Under the pieces are notes generated by a model. That model made no database searches, was not told the origin of the DNA, and was given only the letters and a program-made list of their open reading frames with translations. From the NCBI GenBank assembly GCA_947579665.1, contig OX388345.1:34005849-34069848 (forward strand): DNA of 64,000 bases, read 5' to 3'. Position 1 is the first letter of the stretch. Every line of letters starts with the position of its first letter. This DNA is from Sympetrum striolatum (lineage: Eukaryota > Arthropoda > Insecta > Odonata > Libellulidae). Positions 23,060-34,900 of the stretch are shown in pieces. A program made the translations under genes and the position numbers.

Positions 23060-23250
23060 GAATCGATAATTAATGTCGACCTGAATGCAAATGGTTATAA
23101 TCAACAAAGTCCAGGGTTCGAGTCCCGATTCTTCGTGTATTTCCTTATCAAGGCCTGGATTTGCGCGTTCTTCATCTACGCTTGCGTAAATAGTTAATTA
23201 TTTTACTTTTACAAGACCACTTTTTCAACTGAGTACGAGTGTATTAAAAT
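23060..23250 (+). repeat. tRNA-derived SINE-like remnant
   Basis: GGGTTCGAGTCCC at 23114-23126 is a Pol III B-box and T-loop, but the T-stem pairs only at its inner three positions and no cloverleaf forms upstream. Best read as the head of an old SINE or a tRNA pseudogene. Confidence 0.35.
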
Positions 23251-25700
23251 AAGACTTATCATCTCATACTGAATCCCCTTGGAGCTGTTTTGTAATTGTA
23301 ATTCACCTTTGAATTCATACGTCGCATAGGTTACATTACACGGGCTTCTTTACCAATGGTTTTTAAACCGCCGATGTAAATGTAAATTATGTGGTTTGCC
23401 CTTTGTAATAGTGCATTAACCTTTAACCAGTTGCGAGGTGTGCGGTTACGCAAATGGTAGCGTCATATTGACCAGTTTCCTAAAATTGCTTTTTTGCGTA
23501 ATTTTTCGTTTGGTTATTTTTAAATATTATGTAAGCAATTTGAAAAATTATACCTCTGTGATGTATATCCCATCTATTAACGCATATTTTCTTTAATGTG
23601 TTAATAAAATTGTAATTTTTGAAAGCAGAGCAATATAATACAAATGTTTTCGCTATCCCGAGAATTTTATCTATTTTACAGTGTAAAAATGATAAAATAT
23701 TGAATGGTATTATATTGAATTGTATTTATGGATATGATATTAGATTACATAAATAAAAATATCGTAAAAAACACCATAAAATAATCTAATAATATGGAAA
23801 GTTTACCAACTTGGATAATTTACGAAGTATACAAAATAATTTTCGCTGCAAACATTTTATTGTACTATTAGTGCAGGGTTAGAATTCCTTTTGATGAAGA
23901 CGTAAGAGTCAAGGGATTGCAGGAAAAAAAACAATTGCTTTTACATTGATTTATTTTGTGTTTTTTTTCTTATGCATTGTAGCTTGGGGTGGATAAAGTG
24001 CAGCGACTTTCAATAAAAACTATAGATTTTTAATGCTACAAAATTTGTTAATGCAAAAATTCCCTTCGAATCAAAATATAAATAGGCTGCATACATTTTG
24101 ATTGATTCCGACACAACATATTAGTAGATAGGAGGAGATAGAAAGAATGAACAGATTTTCTGATTTCGTATCTAACCTCCGGATGATATTTTTTACCAAC
24201 GAATTTTCATTTGAGCTGTATTAATCCGACGCTAATACTTAATGGTTTAAATCGGAGAGCTAAATGATATTAGTTTGCGAGTTGACCTGCGTTCCCAATA
24301 TACTGGAGAAGAAGAGTGGCATGATAAAAATATAAAACTAAACACCCTGTACACAAGTTTGGTCGACGAAATTTTCGGTCCCTCGTCCCAAAAAAAACGA
24401 AACAGTTGCCTCTGAAATCGGCGATCCGTTCGCATCTATATTTATCTGATAGCGAGCGCGTGGAGTTCCCCTTTTAAAGAGTGATGTCTTGCGCTCACTC
24501 TGACCCGAATATTCCTCCATTCACAACAGCGAGCATCTCGATTCCAAATATACAGTTAACGAAAGTGTACTGACAAGTGTTAATGTATTATATATCATTT
24601 TGAAAATTCTTTTATATAATGAAAGCTATATCGTTGTCCAGTACCCTCGGCATCGAATTTTCTCTGTTGGGGACTGGGCTGGTTCAGAAAGTCCATCTTA
24701 ATTATTCAAATCGTATGTTAGACACTGATTTATTATATTAATTTTAATATATCTTTCTACCTACTTTGCAAATTTTAGTTGAATCTGTTATTTTTCACAG
24801 GTTTGATACGTTCCCCTTCTGAGTGTTTTCCTGCAGGTTTTTTACCTTTTTCCTGAGTGCTCCCTTAGGTTTTTTGTAACCCTACAAAATAATTTCCTTT
24901 TTTGCCTTTTCTTTTGACCTATCCCTAAAAGCTCTTTCTCGAAATATTTGATAAAGGAGAGTTTGCTGTAAGAGGCTCATAAGTCTCAATCTCGCCCTGA
25001 AACAAAGTTGATTATTATTTTATTGCTAAGTAATATCGGATTTTTAAGAGATTTTAGGCAGAGTGATATATCCCATTGAGGACGTAATTTTCAATTAGAA
25101 CGTCATTTTCAGTAATAGTCCGTTGGCTGACATCCTTCGGTTAGTTCGGAGTTAAAATTAATCGTTCCTGGTCACGATTATTGCAAACCTATTGCTTCCA
25201 TAGTATCACGGTTGTGTAAAATCTCTATTTTGTTTTCGTATTTACCACGATAATCCTTCTTCATGATGTGGACGGTTTTGCTAGTTGTTCTGCGAGCTTT
25301 ATCAACTTCGGCTGCGCGAACGCCTGCGCCGCGGAATCCTACTTACCAACATAACAAACTTGATTTAAATGAATAATTAATTATCAGAAAGTAGATAATG
25401 CGCCTGTTTTTCTTTGCTAATAGAATTAAAAAAGAGAATTGACCGATATTCCCTTCCATGCGGTCCAATAGCCATTTTCTCCTTGTATTTGCGCACGATT
25501 TTCACACGTGAACCCAAACTAAAATGGAATTTGGATGATATCTTTCACATGAGTAGTTTACTCATTACATGAAAAAAAATCATTTTAAATTGTGATAAAA
25601 TTCCACTAATATATAACATGAACTGATTTAGATGAATCACACTATTTCATTATATTTAATAAGTAAATTTTGAGAAGGAAGCCTCACTGCGCCTTATCAA
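23250..25700. other. No recognised gene
   Basis: Very AT-rich sequence. A CpG-containing patch at about 24400-24520 and the stretch near 25300-25340 carry no open frame I recognise. Confidence 0.5.
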
Positions 25701-25701
25701 T

Positions 25702-25748
25702 GGCTTAAAATCTCCTATAGCCGTTTTTGTCAGCGTTCCTCTGCTCCA
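25702..25748 (+). repeat. 47-bp segment shared with 31.94 kb
   Basis: TAAAATCTCCTATAGCC followed by TTTTTGTCAGCGTTCCTC aligns with 31938-31980 at roughly 85 percent by eye. Likely fragments of one dispersed repeat. Confidence 0.5.
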
Positions 25749-25804
25749 AATTTTCTTTCTTTACACTACACCTTGTGCTTAAAAAGTATCCAAAACGTCA
25801 TATA

Positions 25805-25890
25805 TGATGTTTTGGCCAGCTTAATGGGATAAGGCATTTGACAGGCAATTAGGAGACTCAGGTTCGAGTCCGGCTCCCGTCCATTCTTCC
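25805..25890 (+). repeat. tRNA-derived SINE-like element
   Basis: An A-box-like AGCTTAATGGG at 25819-25829 and a B-box GGTTCGAGTCC at 25861-25871 are spaced as in a tRNA. The 3' end CTCCCGTCCA resembles an acceptor 3' strand, but the matching 5' strand is absent, so a mature tRNA is unlikely. An AT-rich body follows. Confidence 0.45.
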
Positions 25891-26710
25891 TTGAGATATT
25901 CTCTTTATACAAAGGCGAATCATTTCATTATAATCACATGCATATTTTTACAATGTAACATCATTACGCCCTTTTACAAAATTAATTTTCACCAGCTCTC
26001 CGGAATCCATAATACCAGCATACTGTGGAAACGAATCGCCTGCAATATACGCACAAAATTATTTCATTTTATACAATGAATTTCCACTGTAAATTAGTCC
26101 TAGGTCTTATATACGCAATGAGATTACTCTATCCTCCAATTCAGTACTTACTTAATTAGCGAAAACAAAGATACCGAACAAAAAATCAACGTTTTTTTAA
26201 ATCGAGGCCAAGAAAGTGGCTCGCAATTATTGGGTATAAAATTAATGCGATTAAGAGCTGCCAATTATTTATGGCAGGGAGAAACGACCATTTCCACGAT
26301 TCGAACCATTAAAAATGACGATAACCGGCGATCGCCCGGAATTAACTTCCAAGAATTTATCTTTATGATCCAGACCCGGGCGAATCCTCTGCCGTTTTGA
26401 TAATTTATTGATCCGTTGCTCATCTCCGTGGTGAAGCAGCGGCGGATTTGCGCAGAGTTAATCTAATTCCGCTCGTTGGGAGCACTTTCCTGCGATGATT
26501 TCCGAGATATTGAGAAGTCGTCAAAGACGCACAGAAGAAGTAGAGAAACATGAAGACTAGACAGCTCGGTTCGTGATGACTGTCTAGCAGTCGGATGACG
26601 CGTTGTTGTATGTCAACCGATCACCGCGTGACCTAGAACCGAAAGTGCCCCGATTTCAAGCAAACTTATCGACAAAGAGCGACGATATTGGAATGAGTCC
26701 AAGAAATTCA
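25891..26710. other. No recognised gene
   Basis: AT-rich to 26200, then a moderately GC-rich tract (about 26260-26640) with no recognised product. Confidence 0.45.
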
Positions 26711-26960
26711 GACTGATCATACTCGTTTCATGTGTTTCATGCTGGATTGGGTGGTGTGAGTTGTTTGGAGGGAGAACCCGTTGGCAGGCAACATAGAGAT
26801 TCACATGCGATAAACATTTTTTATGGAAATTTGACAATAACAAACTCAGGCCGGTAAAACCTGATTGTTCTGATTTTAGCTTGGATCTCTATTTTAAGAC
26901 ATCAAGAAAAATTAAGTCAGTATGACGTAACCCTAAAGCATATCGGAAAAATATCACCTT
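26711..26960 (+). repeat. Dispersed repeat E, copy 1
   Basis: One of three direct copies of a roughly 250-bp unit (others at 28990-29252 and 29962-30207). Shared landmarks in order are GATCATACT, TTTCATGT, CGATAAACATTT, GACAATAACAAA, GGTAAAACCTG, and GACGTAACC followed by CATATC. It has no coding capacity. It ends directly against the (GAT/AAT)n run preceding the R2-like element. Confidence 0.75.
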
Positions 26961-28605
26961 GATGATGATGATAATAATAATAATAATAATAAACCATCTG
27001 CTGTTCATGGACGACAAAAAGCTCTATGCAGAAACACCTGAAAAACTAAAATCATTAATAAAAACTGTAGCCCTGTTTAGCAGAGACATCTGCATGTCCT
27101 TTGGATTGGAAAAATGTGCGACTGTCAGCATTAAAAGAGGAACTATTAAAAAACACAAAGAGGATTTCCTCGGAATAAAAAATTTAAGACAGGATGAGAT
27201 CTATAAATATCTAGGATCTCTACAAAACGGTAGAATAGACCACACCCAACTGAAAAGGTAGTTCAAGGAAAAATACATAAGGAGAATTGCAAAATTATGT
27301 AATACAAAGCTATCAGGGAAGAGGATAGTTGAATGAATCAACAGCTGGGCAGTTCCAATCCTTATTTACTCCTTTGGGGTAGTAAAATGGTCTGAGAGTG
27401 ACTTAGATGAAATAGACAGGAAAACAAGAACTCTCCTGACGAAGTTTAGATTCCTTCATCCAAACTCATCTGTCAAGAGATTATATTTACCTCGCAAGGA
27501 AGGTGGAAGAGGCCTGCTGAACATCAAGAATATGTGTTATGTCCAGGTTTCTCAAATGAAAGAGAAACTAAGAACATCTTCTGACGAACTTATGAAGATG
27601 GCGGTAGAAGCTGATGAGGGGTACACTCCCCTCAATCTCCAACAGGAAGGAACCAGTAAAGAACTAAATACTCAAGAGGATAAAAAAGTATGGGAAAGTA
27701 TGGATATACATGGAAAGTTCCCAAGATTACTAGACGAACCTTATATCGACAAAAAGGTCTCATTACAATGGATATACAAAGGATACTTGTATCCTGAAAC
27801 CGAGGGATTCCTTTTTGCAATCCAAGACAGAGTAATGAAAACGTTAAATTACCAAAAACATATCCTGAAGCTGAATGTGGAAGATAGATGCCGAAAATGT
27901 GGAAAAACAGGGGAGTCCATCGAACACATAATGGCTGGTTGTCCAAATCTAGCAGACACAGCATATCTAGGAAGGCACAACCAGGTGGCGAAGCTCATAC
28001 ATCAACAACTGGGTATGAAATATGAACTCCTTGATGAGGATTTCGTTCCATATTATAAATATCAGCCTGCTCCTGTTTTAGAGAGGGAAAAGATCATCCT
28101 TTATTGGGATAGACCAGTTTTAACAGATAAAACGATTAATTACAACAGACCAGATATTTTGCTATTAATAATGCGAACAAAACCGCAATAATCATTGATA
28201 TAGCTGTGCCACTGTCTCATAACATACGAAGAACGGAGATGGAAAAGAGGGACAGATACGAAGAGCTTGCGTGGCAATTAAAGGATATCTGGAAGTTGGT
28301 AGAGGTCCAGGTTGTCCCATTTGTGATATCTGTTGAAGGATTGATGACCAACAATTTTGGTAAAAATATGGAGAAAATTGGTTTAGAGGAATATACCATC
28401 GATGCAGCACAGAAAACAGTATTACTGCAAACATGTCACATTGTGCGCAAGTTCCTCAGCAATTAATAATAAGATCACATGGGTTAGAGTGAATTCTCTC
28501 TCCGTGTCGACTGAGCCTAGTCCTAACCATCTATGGACAGGTGAATATTTTCCAGCGGAAACGCTGAGAAAGTGCAAAAACTCAAATAATAATAATAATG
28601 TCTGT
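26961..28605 (+). mobile_element. R2-like LINE, 5'-truncated (reverse transcriptase end, zinc knuckle, restriction-like endonuclease)
   Basis: Starts after an AAT run inside the reverse transcriptase with HLLFMDDKKLYA, catalytic FMDD at 27004-27015. The same frame continues through FSRDICMSFGLEKCA and YKYLGS. Stops at 27259 (TAG) and 27334 (TGA) interrupt it, and it resumes with INSWAVPILIYSFGVVKW, RLYLPRKEGGRGLLNIKN and onward. A CX2CX8HX4C zinc knuckle lies at 27889-27942. Then YWDRPVLTDK and NRPD (about 28144-28155) begin the PD-(D/E)XK-type endonuclease. A frameshift near 28170-28190 moves to the frame reading IDIAVP and ending VRKFLSN at 28466. This order is that of single-ORF LINEs with a restriction-like endonuclease (R2 group). 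A short 3' UTR ends in AATAATAATAAT (about 28587-28599). Two stops and one frameshift make it inactive but not ancient. Confidence 0.85.
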
Positions 28606-28835
28606 GTTGGGCGAAATTGGGACTAAAAAGCCCCATCTTCCATTTAACCCTTAACATGATAGTAAAGGAAAAGAGGAAAAAATGACTGATTTTGTGGAGG
28701 AAAAAACATCGAGTTTTAAACACAGGAAAGAAAGTCTTCACTGCAGGAGAACACGCGCGAAGAGAAGGGGGGTGGGAAACACCTGCAAAAGTTATAGGAA
28801 AGAATTAAAACGATAAATAAGAGCAAAATAATGAG
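28606..28835 (+). repeat. Dispersed repeat D, copy 1
   Basis: GGGCGAAATTG near its start and GGGGGGTGGGAAACACCTGC near 28768-28787 recur at 59391-59650 (plus) and, for the second block, at 61730-61870 (minus). It lies directly after the AAT tail of the R2-like element. No coding potential seen. Confidence 0.5.
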
Positions 28836-28989
28836 TAGTGATACAGATTAGAAAGCAGTCATAGTCATGTAGTTATAGATTTACAATAACAGCAGAGAAT
28901 AATCCTTGTCAAATAATACAATGAAGCAGAGAGTAATCCTTATCAAAGTAAGTAAATGTGGAAAATAAAACAAAATAGACAGTGCTATC

Positions 28990-29252
28990 TTAATCTCCCT
29001 GATCATACTTATTTCATGTGTTTTAGGCTGTTTGGATTTGTAGGAAAAACCCGTTTGCAGACAAAATTACTATATATACGATAATTACGATTCATATATG
29101 ATCGAAATTTTCATTAAATTAGACAATAACAAATATTGGCCGGTAAAGCCTGTTTTGTTTTGCTTTAAGCTTGGACATGCTAAATTTTAAAACAAATGCA
29201 TAGAAAATTTGAGTGAGTGCGACGTAACCATAAAAGCATATCAGAAAAATCT
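28990..29252 (+). repeat. Dispersed repeat E, copy 2
   Basis: Direct copy of the unit at 26711-26960, with CTGATCATACT, GGTAAAGCCTG and GCGACGTAACC in order, ending CATATCAGAAAAAT. It is slightly longer through a small internal AT-rich insertion. Confidence 0.75.
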
Positions 29253-29484
29253 GATGTGCCCAGCATATGACTTTCTCTATATATAAGATGTAAATATTTA
29301 TCTATGACAGTATTTTCGAACTCTATATTCAATCTAAACTTGGAAGATAAGTGATTAATTTATATTATATTATCTTTTACGTCATAAACATTATAAATAA
29401 TATTTTTCGGGACATGTTCGATGAAAAACGATGAAATTGGCCTTTCGCCCTCAGCGCCCAGAGCGCCCACAAAGTACATCATCA

Positions 29485-29955
29485 GCAACTTCCGGTTTAT
29501 CAGTGTTTTATGAATAACTCCTAAACAATCAGTTATACAAAAATATTTTTAATGCAACAGTTATAATAAATTACATTTTCTAAAACTTTTATGAATAATA
29601 ATATATACCTACATATCAGATTAATGGAGATATTTTGCAAAAACGGAAACGAGCTTCGAAAAGTAAAGCTCGACTTCCGGTTAATCGATTTACTCTAAAA
29701 ACTAATCAACTCTAACGACACCAACGAAAGTACTATATATGAAATTTGGTGTTGATACGATCAATAGTTTTTACGTTAAAGCGCCTACAAGCACACACAC
29801 ACACACACACACAGACACACATACACACAGACATCATTCCGAAAATGGTCAGAACGTGTTCTAGGGACCCCAAAACATGTATTTCCGTTGAAATCTCGAA
29901 GTCGATTTTTTTCATGAAAACAATACTTTCTCTATACTACGTATATGGAGAAAGT
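29485..29955 (+). repeat. Unclassified repeat with CA tract and 3' palindrome
   Basis: Contains two ACTTCCGGTT-centred segments (about 29490 and 29670), a CA microsatellite, a conserved-looking GGTCAGAACGTGTTCTAGGG stretch (29847-29866), and a terminal palindrome ACTTTCTC...GAGAAAGT (29934-29955). Its end runs directly into repeat E copy 3, which suggests a composite or nested repeat. Class unknown; a SINE or LINE 3' end is possible. Confidence 0.45.
29792..29838. repeat. (CA)n microsatellite
   Basis: A CA dinucleotide run interrupted by GACACA and TACACA units. Open frames translated across it on either strand are artefacts. Confidence 0.9.
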
Positions 29956-29961
29956 AAAAAA

Positions 29962-30207
29962 ATCTCCTCGATCATACTCGTTTCATGTATTTGTAGCTGT
30001 TTGGACTTGCAGGGGAAACCTGTTTGCAGACAACATTGCGATTAACATACGATAAACATTTTCGTGACAATTATATAATAACAAATACTGGGTGATTAAA
30101 ACCTGAACTGTGTCATTCTAGCTTAAATTGGAAAATTTCCGTTTTCAAACAAAGAAAATTTGAGTGAGTACTATGTATCCATTAAGACATATCAGAAACC
30201 TTAATCT
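29962..30207 (+). repeat. Dispersed repeat E, copy 3
   Basis: Third direct copy: CGATCATACTCGTTTCATGT at its start, CGATAAACATTTTCGTGACA within, CATATCAGAAACC near its end. It ends with TTAATCTCC, which also precedes copy 2, so that motif may belong to the unit boundary or a duplicated target. Confidence 0.75.
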
Positions 30208-31009
30208 CCTAAAATAAGCCATGGTGATGAAGAAAACTTATAAAATGGAAAATATGGAATGAGCGCAATAAGTATGAGCTCTGCCATTCTGGCATGAGCT
30301 TGATCATGTTCCACTTTGAAAACCGAATATTGTGACGAATTTCTAGAAAAATGTCCCCATAATAAGCTGCCCATTTTTAAGTTGCCCGTTTTCAAGTTGC
30401 TGTCAGAATGGCTCAGTCAGAACGGCCTCAGGCAGAAGGGCCTCACGGCTGAAGGGCCGAAAGGACGCGACTTTCATACTGGTGAGTGCAAGGATACTTG
30501 TCGCCGATCGGATTAATTAACAGGGCACCGGCGTAGAGTTGTGACAGTTTTTAGGAATGTGATTGGCCAATTCGCTTTACCCCTTCCGTTACAAATTTCT
30601 GTGCTTCATTATTTTGGATGAAAATGGTAGAATATACGTACCCCAGCGACTATTCGAAGGCATACTAGGAACCTTAGCTTCGCAGAATATGCCTTGGTGA
30701 TTTCCACAAAAGCTTAAAAAAATCAGGATTAATCAAACGCTAATTAGTGAAGCTGAAACCATGAAATGCGGTTTTTAGGGACTTTTTGGAACTCTGGGAA
30801 CTAAATAATTCGAAAAAATAAACCACAAAAAATGTTATCGATAGAAAATAAAGAAGAAATGTAATGTTACTGCTACTTATGGCTAATAAAATTCATTGTT
30901 TAGCTTAACTAGTTAGGTGATAAATTCAATTTAGATTCAACAAATTAGACTTGTGACCGAAAAATGTTTTGCTTTGCAATTCTGCATCCTTACATACCAC
31001 ATCTACATG
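30208..31009. other. No recognised gene
   Basis: Contains a short GC-richer patch (30380-30470) made of related AGAAYGGCCTCA and AGGGCC units, perhaps local slippage. Nothing coding recognised. Confidence 0.45.
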
Positions 31010-31064
31010 AAATCCTCCAAGGTAAGTAACATTTTGGGAAAACTTTACTTGCCTTGGAGGATTT
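31010..31064. repeat. Near-perfect hairpin, 20-bp arms
   Basis: AAATCCTCCAAGGTAAGTAA (31010-31029) pairs with 31044-31064 with one G/T mismatch; the loop is 14 bases. It is shorter than a typical animal pre-miRNA stem. It may be the centre of a fold-back element or a small transcribed hairpin. Confidence 0.8.
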
Positions 31065-31937
31065 GGAGGAAATAAAATTTTTTATATCTTCCAAATATCA
31101 ACATATTCTTTGTCACATAAATCGATCTTGGAGGTCCAGGGTTTTGCGTTCTAGCTTAGGAACCCCGGGCTTAAAGCATGCTTAGGGTATGGTTGTATGT
31201 GGGTGTGAATTAAAAGGTTAGTTATAAGAGTCATCTCCTGAGTTCACGTAAAAATTTCGTCGATGCATAAATTTCAACGCCTGGATTCCTTTCCGTAGTT
31301 AATCCTAGAGATCCTGTTTAGAGCAAATGAATTCTCCTTCAGCCTCGTTTCGCTTCACTGTTTAGCTCTGCTTTGGGTCATTAATATCTTTACTTTACTT
31401 TCGCTAAAGAGTTCCTCCAAAGGCTAATGTCTTTCTCCGAAGGAGCTAGAATTCCCTGTAAGTTTAAACAACTTACATTTTAACTATCTTTCCCCCATCA
31501 ATATTCATCGTTTTCTAATTAAGCCTCCTCTTTCGCAACCCTTGCTCTCAATTCTTACAAAGTTCTGATCTATATTTAATCTCCTTATCTCCAGGTCCAG
31601 ATGCGGGATATCTGGAGCTAAGAGAATCAGCTGCTACACCAACTATCTTAAAGTATTTCATGTAAAATTCATAGAATATTTCCAGCACTTTTCATATATG
31701 TGCATAACGATGAAAGTGGAAGAAGCTAGCATAAAATTAGATAAAGGAATGACAGCTGAAAGAGTAAAGGAGGAAACTGAAGAAATGCTTGGAAGAAATT
31801 ACAGAATTCACGGAGCGATGTAAAAAGAGATATTGGGATAGAAAAGGTAAACAACGTTTTTAAAAAAAAATTAAAAGTAACTAGATTCCTTCTGGAAAGA
31901 AAGAAAATTTTTAACACGGCTGTTAATAAATTAGAGG
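31065..31937. other. No recognised gene
   Basis: AT-rich, with a minus-strand open frame of 109 codons reaching across 31726-32055 that is phenylalanine- and leucine-rich and looks spurious. Confidence 0.45.
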
Positions 31938-31980
31938 TTTTAAATCTCCAATAGCCATCTTTGTCGGCGTTCCTCGTCTC
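31938..31980 (+). repeat. Segment shared with 25.7 kb
   Basis: TAAATCTCCAATAGCC and TTTGTCGGCGTTCCTC align in order with 25706-25741. Confidence 0.5.
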
Positions 31981-34900
31981 ATTCCCCGGTATTCGGAAAA
32001 AACAAGAAAAAATCACCGCACTTTTAAGATACTCAAAGCGCATTTCGAGAGCCAAGCTCTCCTCGTCCGGAGTAATAAAATAGAATCTAAGAGATTCCTT
32101 CTGTCTGTCTCATGTTAAAAATGTGAAGTAGACAAGGAAAAAGTAGAGGAATCATACCCGTTACCGGGCAGTGCTCTTTATTTGAGTTGGGAGAATGCTA
32201 ATGAAAGTAATCGTCGTTAAATAAAAAATAGATTTATGACGATGTAAGAAGGGTTAATCAACAAGAAGAAATAAAATATACTGGCATTTAGAAAGAGATT
32301 TCAGGCACAAAAAACTACAGAGAACTCAGGCGAAACTAAGTAGATCTAGAATCCAAAAAAATCGTTAGTGAAGAGGTACCAGATGTTAAGACCTAATTTC
32401 TCTTTCTTTGCCATCAACCGCTTTCTTGCTACACCACGGTAGTTCTACTGGAAATAATATCGAAACCATCCTCACTTACTGTCAAGTTCATTTAAGAAAC
32501 TTCCACAATATCCTCTTTCCGAAATTCAGACAAATTAAGCCGTTAGGCTTTTCTTTTCACTCTAAAACTTGGCATTGTTCGCTACTTTGGGTGTTATGAA
32601 GTGGAATGTTTGTGGAAAACTCTATTTTATGAAGCAACCGCGGAACTCGGGTAATTTGAGAGCAGTGAATTAAGTTACATGCATGAGTAGAAACTAGCCA
32701 AGCGAATCTAACGAAGCTATTTTAATCTATTAAAAGTCTTAGAATTAATCCAACACTATAAAAGCAATATTTATTCTATTTCATTATCAAGCACATCGGG
32801 AGTAACTTATTTAAATATATTCTTAACCAGAAAGAATAGAACTACGAAAAAAATCTTTAAATATTATTCAAAAGTAAGGAAGTTGACACAAAAGGTTCAA
32901 ATGCATTCACATCGGAATTTAACACTTGTTGATAATGCTGATAAATGCATCTAAACTAAATTGTAACTTCTTTTTTTTCTCAAAGAAGGACAAAGTATTT
33001 TCAATCTGACTCATTCTGAATGTTTCCATCTCCAGTAATGCCCGATGCAAACTCGCGTTTTTTTGACGTGTGTTAACGCGACCTTATCCGAAAACTCATG
33101 CGAACGTGTCGCGCACTTCAGATGCGTCGAAGCAAGTGCGTGTGCATCGTCCAATCAAAACTAGTTCCCCAGACCACGTCAGCGTAAACGCTGCGCTAAC
33201 GCAAGTCAGAAAAACGCAAATTTACATTAAGCCTTACTCTCAAATTCAAATTAATAACGTCCATTACTGTAAATGTGAGCAACGGTGTCTCGGGTAGTAA
33301 ACCAAAGTTTTCAGTTTCAGGCAAAAATATATGCAGCTGAAAAAACACACGTTTGTGTCATAAATAGAGAAAATAATATCCTTTGTTTCCTTTTTTCAGG
33401 TCACGTTCAATTATAGTTGCACCAACGGAAAGAAAAGACTAACGTTTTGGAGAGCTTGATGAAGTGTGCGGCAAAGTTGAAGTGAGTCAAGGAATTTTAA
33501 CCTATCCGTGTTTCCGGCAAAGTCGTCTTTACGTTCTCTTTATATTTATCTTTGTTCTGATAAGAAGTTCACTGTGCGGTATATCACTGAGGGAAATATC
33601 AATGCGGCATACACAGTAAGTAACACGTGGTCACCGATTACAACAGTACTGCTCTGTACCAATTTTGTAGACCGGGCCCCGCTACCTCTTAATTTAGATA
33701 GGTAGATAGATCACACTACTGTGTGAACACCGATAATTGAAGCAGCTTCTTTTGAAAATGAATGTGCTAACCACTTCTCTACCCGAAGACCCTGATTAGT
33801 AGCAGATGTGAAATTTATTTCATAGATAAATAAAAGTTTGGGTGCTTGATTTCAGATTTTTCTCGTATCCAATAGTTTATTTGTTCTCTTGAGTGCACAA
33901 ACATATAATTACTTATATTTTGAACACGTTTCAAACTCTTTGAGATAGAAAACCTAAGAACAATCTTTTACGCGCCTTCAATTAAAAACAACATACGGAG
34001 GGAAGATGATGAATGTAGAGCTTTGAAGCGAGAGCAAACATAGTAATTGAACTTTGTACTGAGCAGCAAGTTCATGCAATTATCACGGGACAGATAAAAG
34101 GATTTGCGATGCTCGTGTAATGAAAATGCAGAGTTGAGGATTGAAGTGATGCATCAAAGAAGGCGTTGCTAATTACAGAAGCGAGGCTAACTGCGAGCAC
34201 AGTTGCGATAAATCGTACTTCCTCTTATAATTAAGAATAAATCGCAATCGCTTTGTGCATAAGGTTGGGCCGAGTATGGAATAGCGCAGTTCATCACTCA
34301 AGACTGCAATGCGTCTGCTGAATTATTACTCACAAAATCATTAACTGAAGTTCTCGGAGAAAAGTGCTACCAGCTGGAAAAGAGACGCGTGCTGAAGTTC
34401 AGTTTTTTTAAACTAATCCATCGCTAGAGTAGATAAATATTTTTGCGATAATATTCTTTATTTTTCGCTCTTGATTAATTATTAATTAATTAATTAATAA
34501 TAAACTCTTTTAATGCATTTCTAATGTTGTCATAATAGCAATAAGGTCATACTAAAATATGTGATGAATCAAAAAATGCAGGTAATATTCATGAATGAAA
34601 ATAGTGAATAAAAAATAAATATTGATTATTGATGGAAATTTCCCGCTTACAAAATCTTTCCATGCAACAAGGATGTATTATTTATCTTCCAAGAACCAAA
34701 AATATATCTCATTTAGTGGGATAGTAAGTAATTTGAAAGACTCATCAGAGAAAACAACTTAAGAGCACAAATGAGTCACGTAGTGTCTGTGACATTTTTG
34801 CCCCTTTTCAGTCACAGTGTCAATAATTGTTTTATCTACAACGCCTGATATACGATGAATCACAAGCGTCAGAATTTCAGGATCAGTTTTCTTCTTTATA

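Noticed and set aside
26285..26312. Minus-strand GGTTCGAATC as a tRNA B-box
   Set aside because: No T-stem pairing and no A-box at the right distance.
29733..29915. Cysteine/valine-rich open frame on the minus strand
   Set aside because: Produced by the CA microsatellite.
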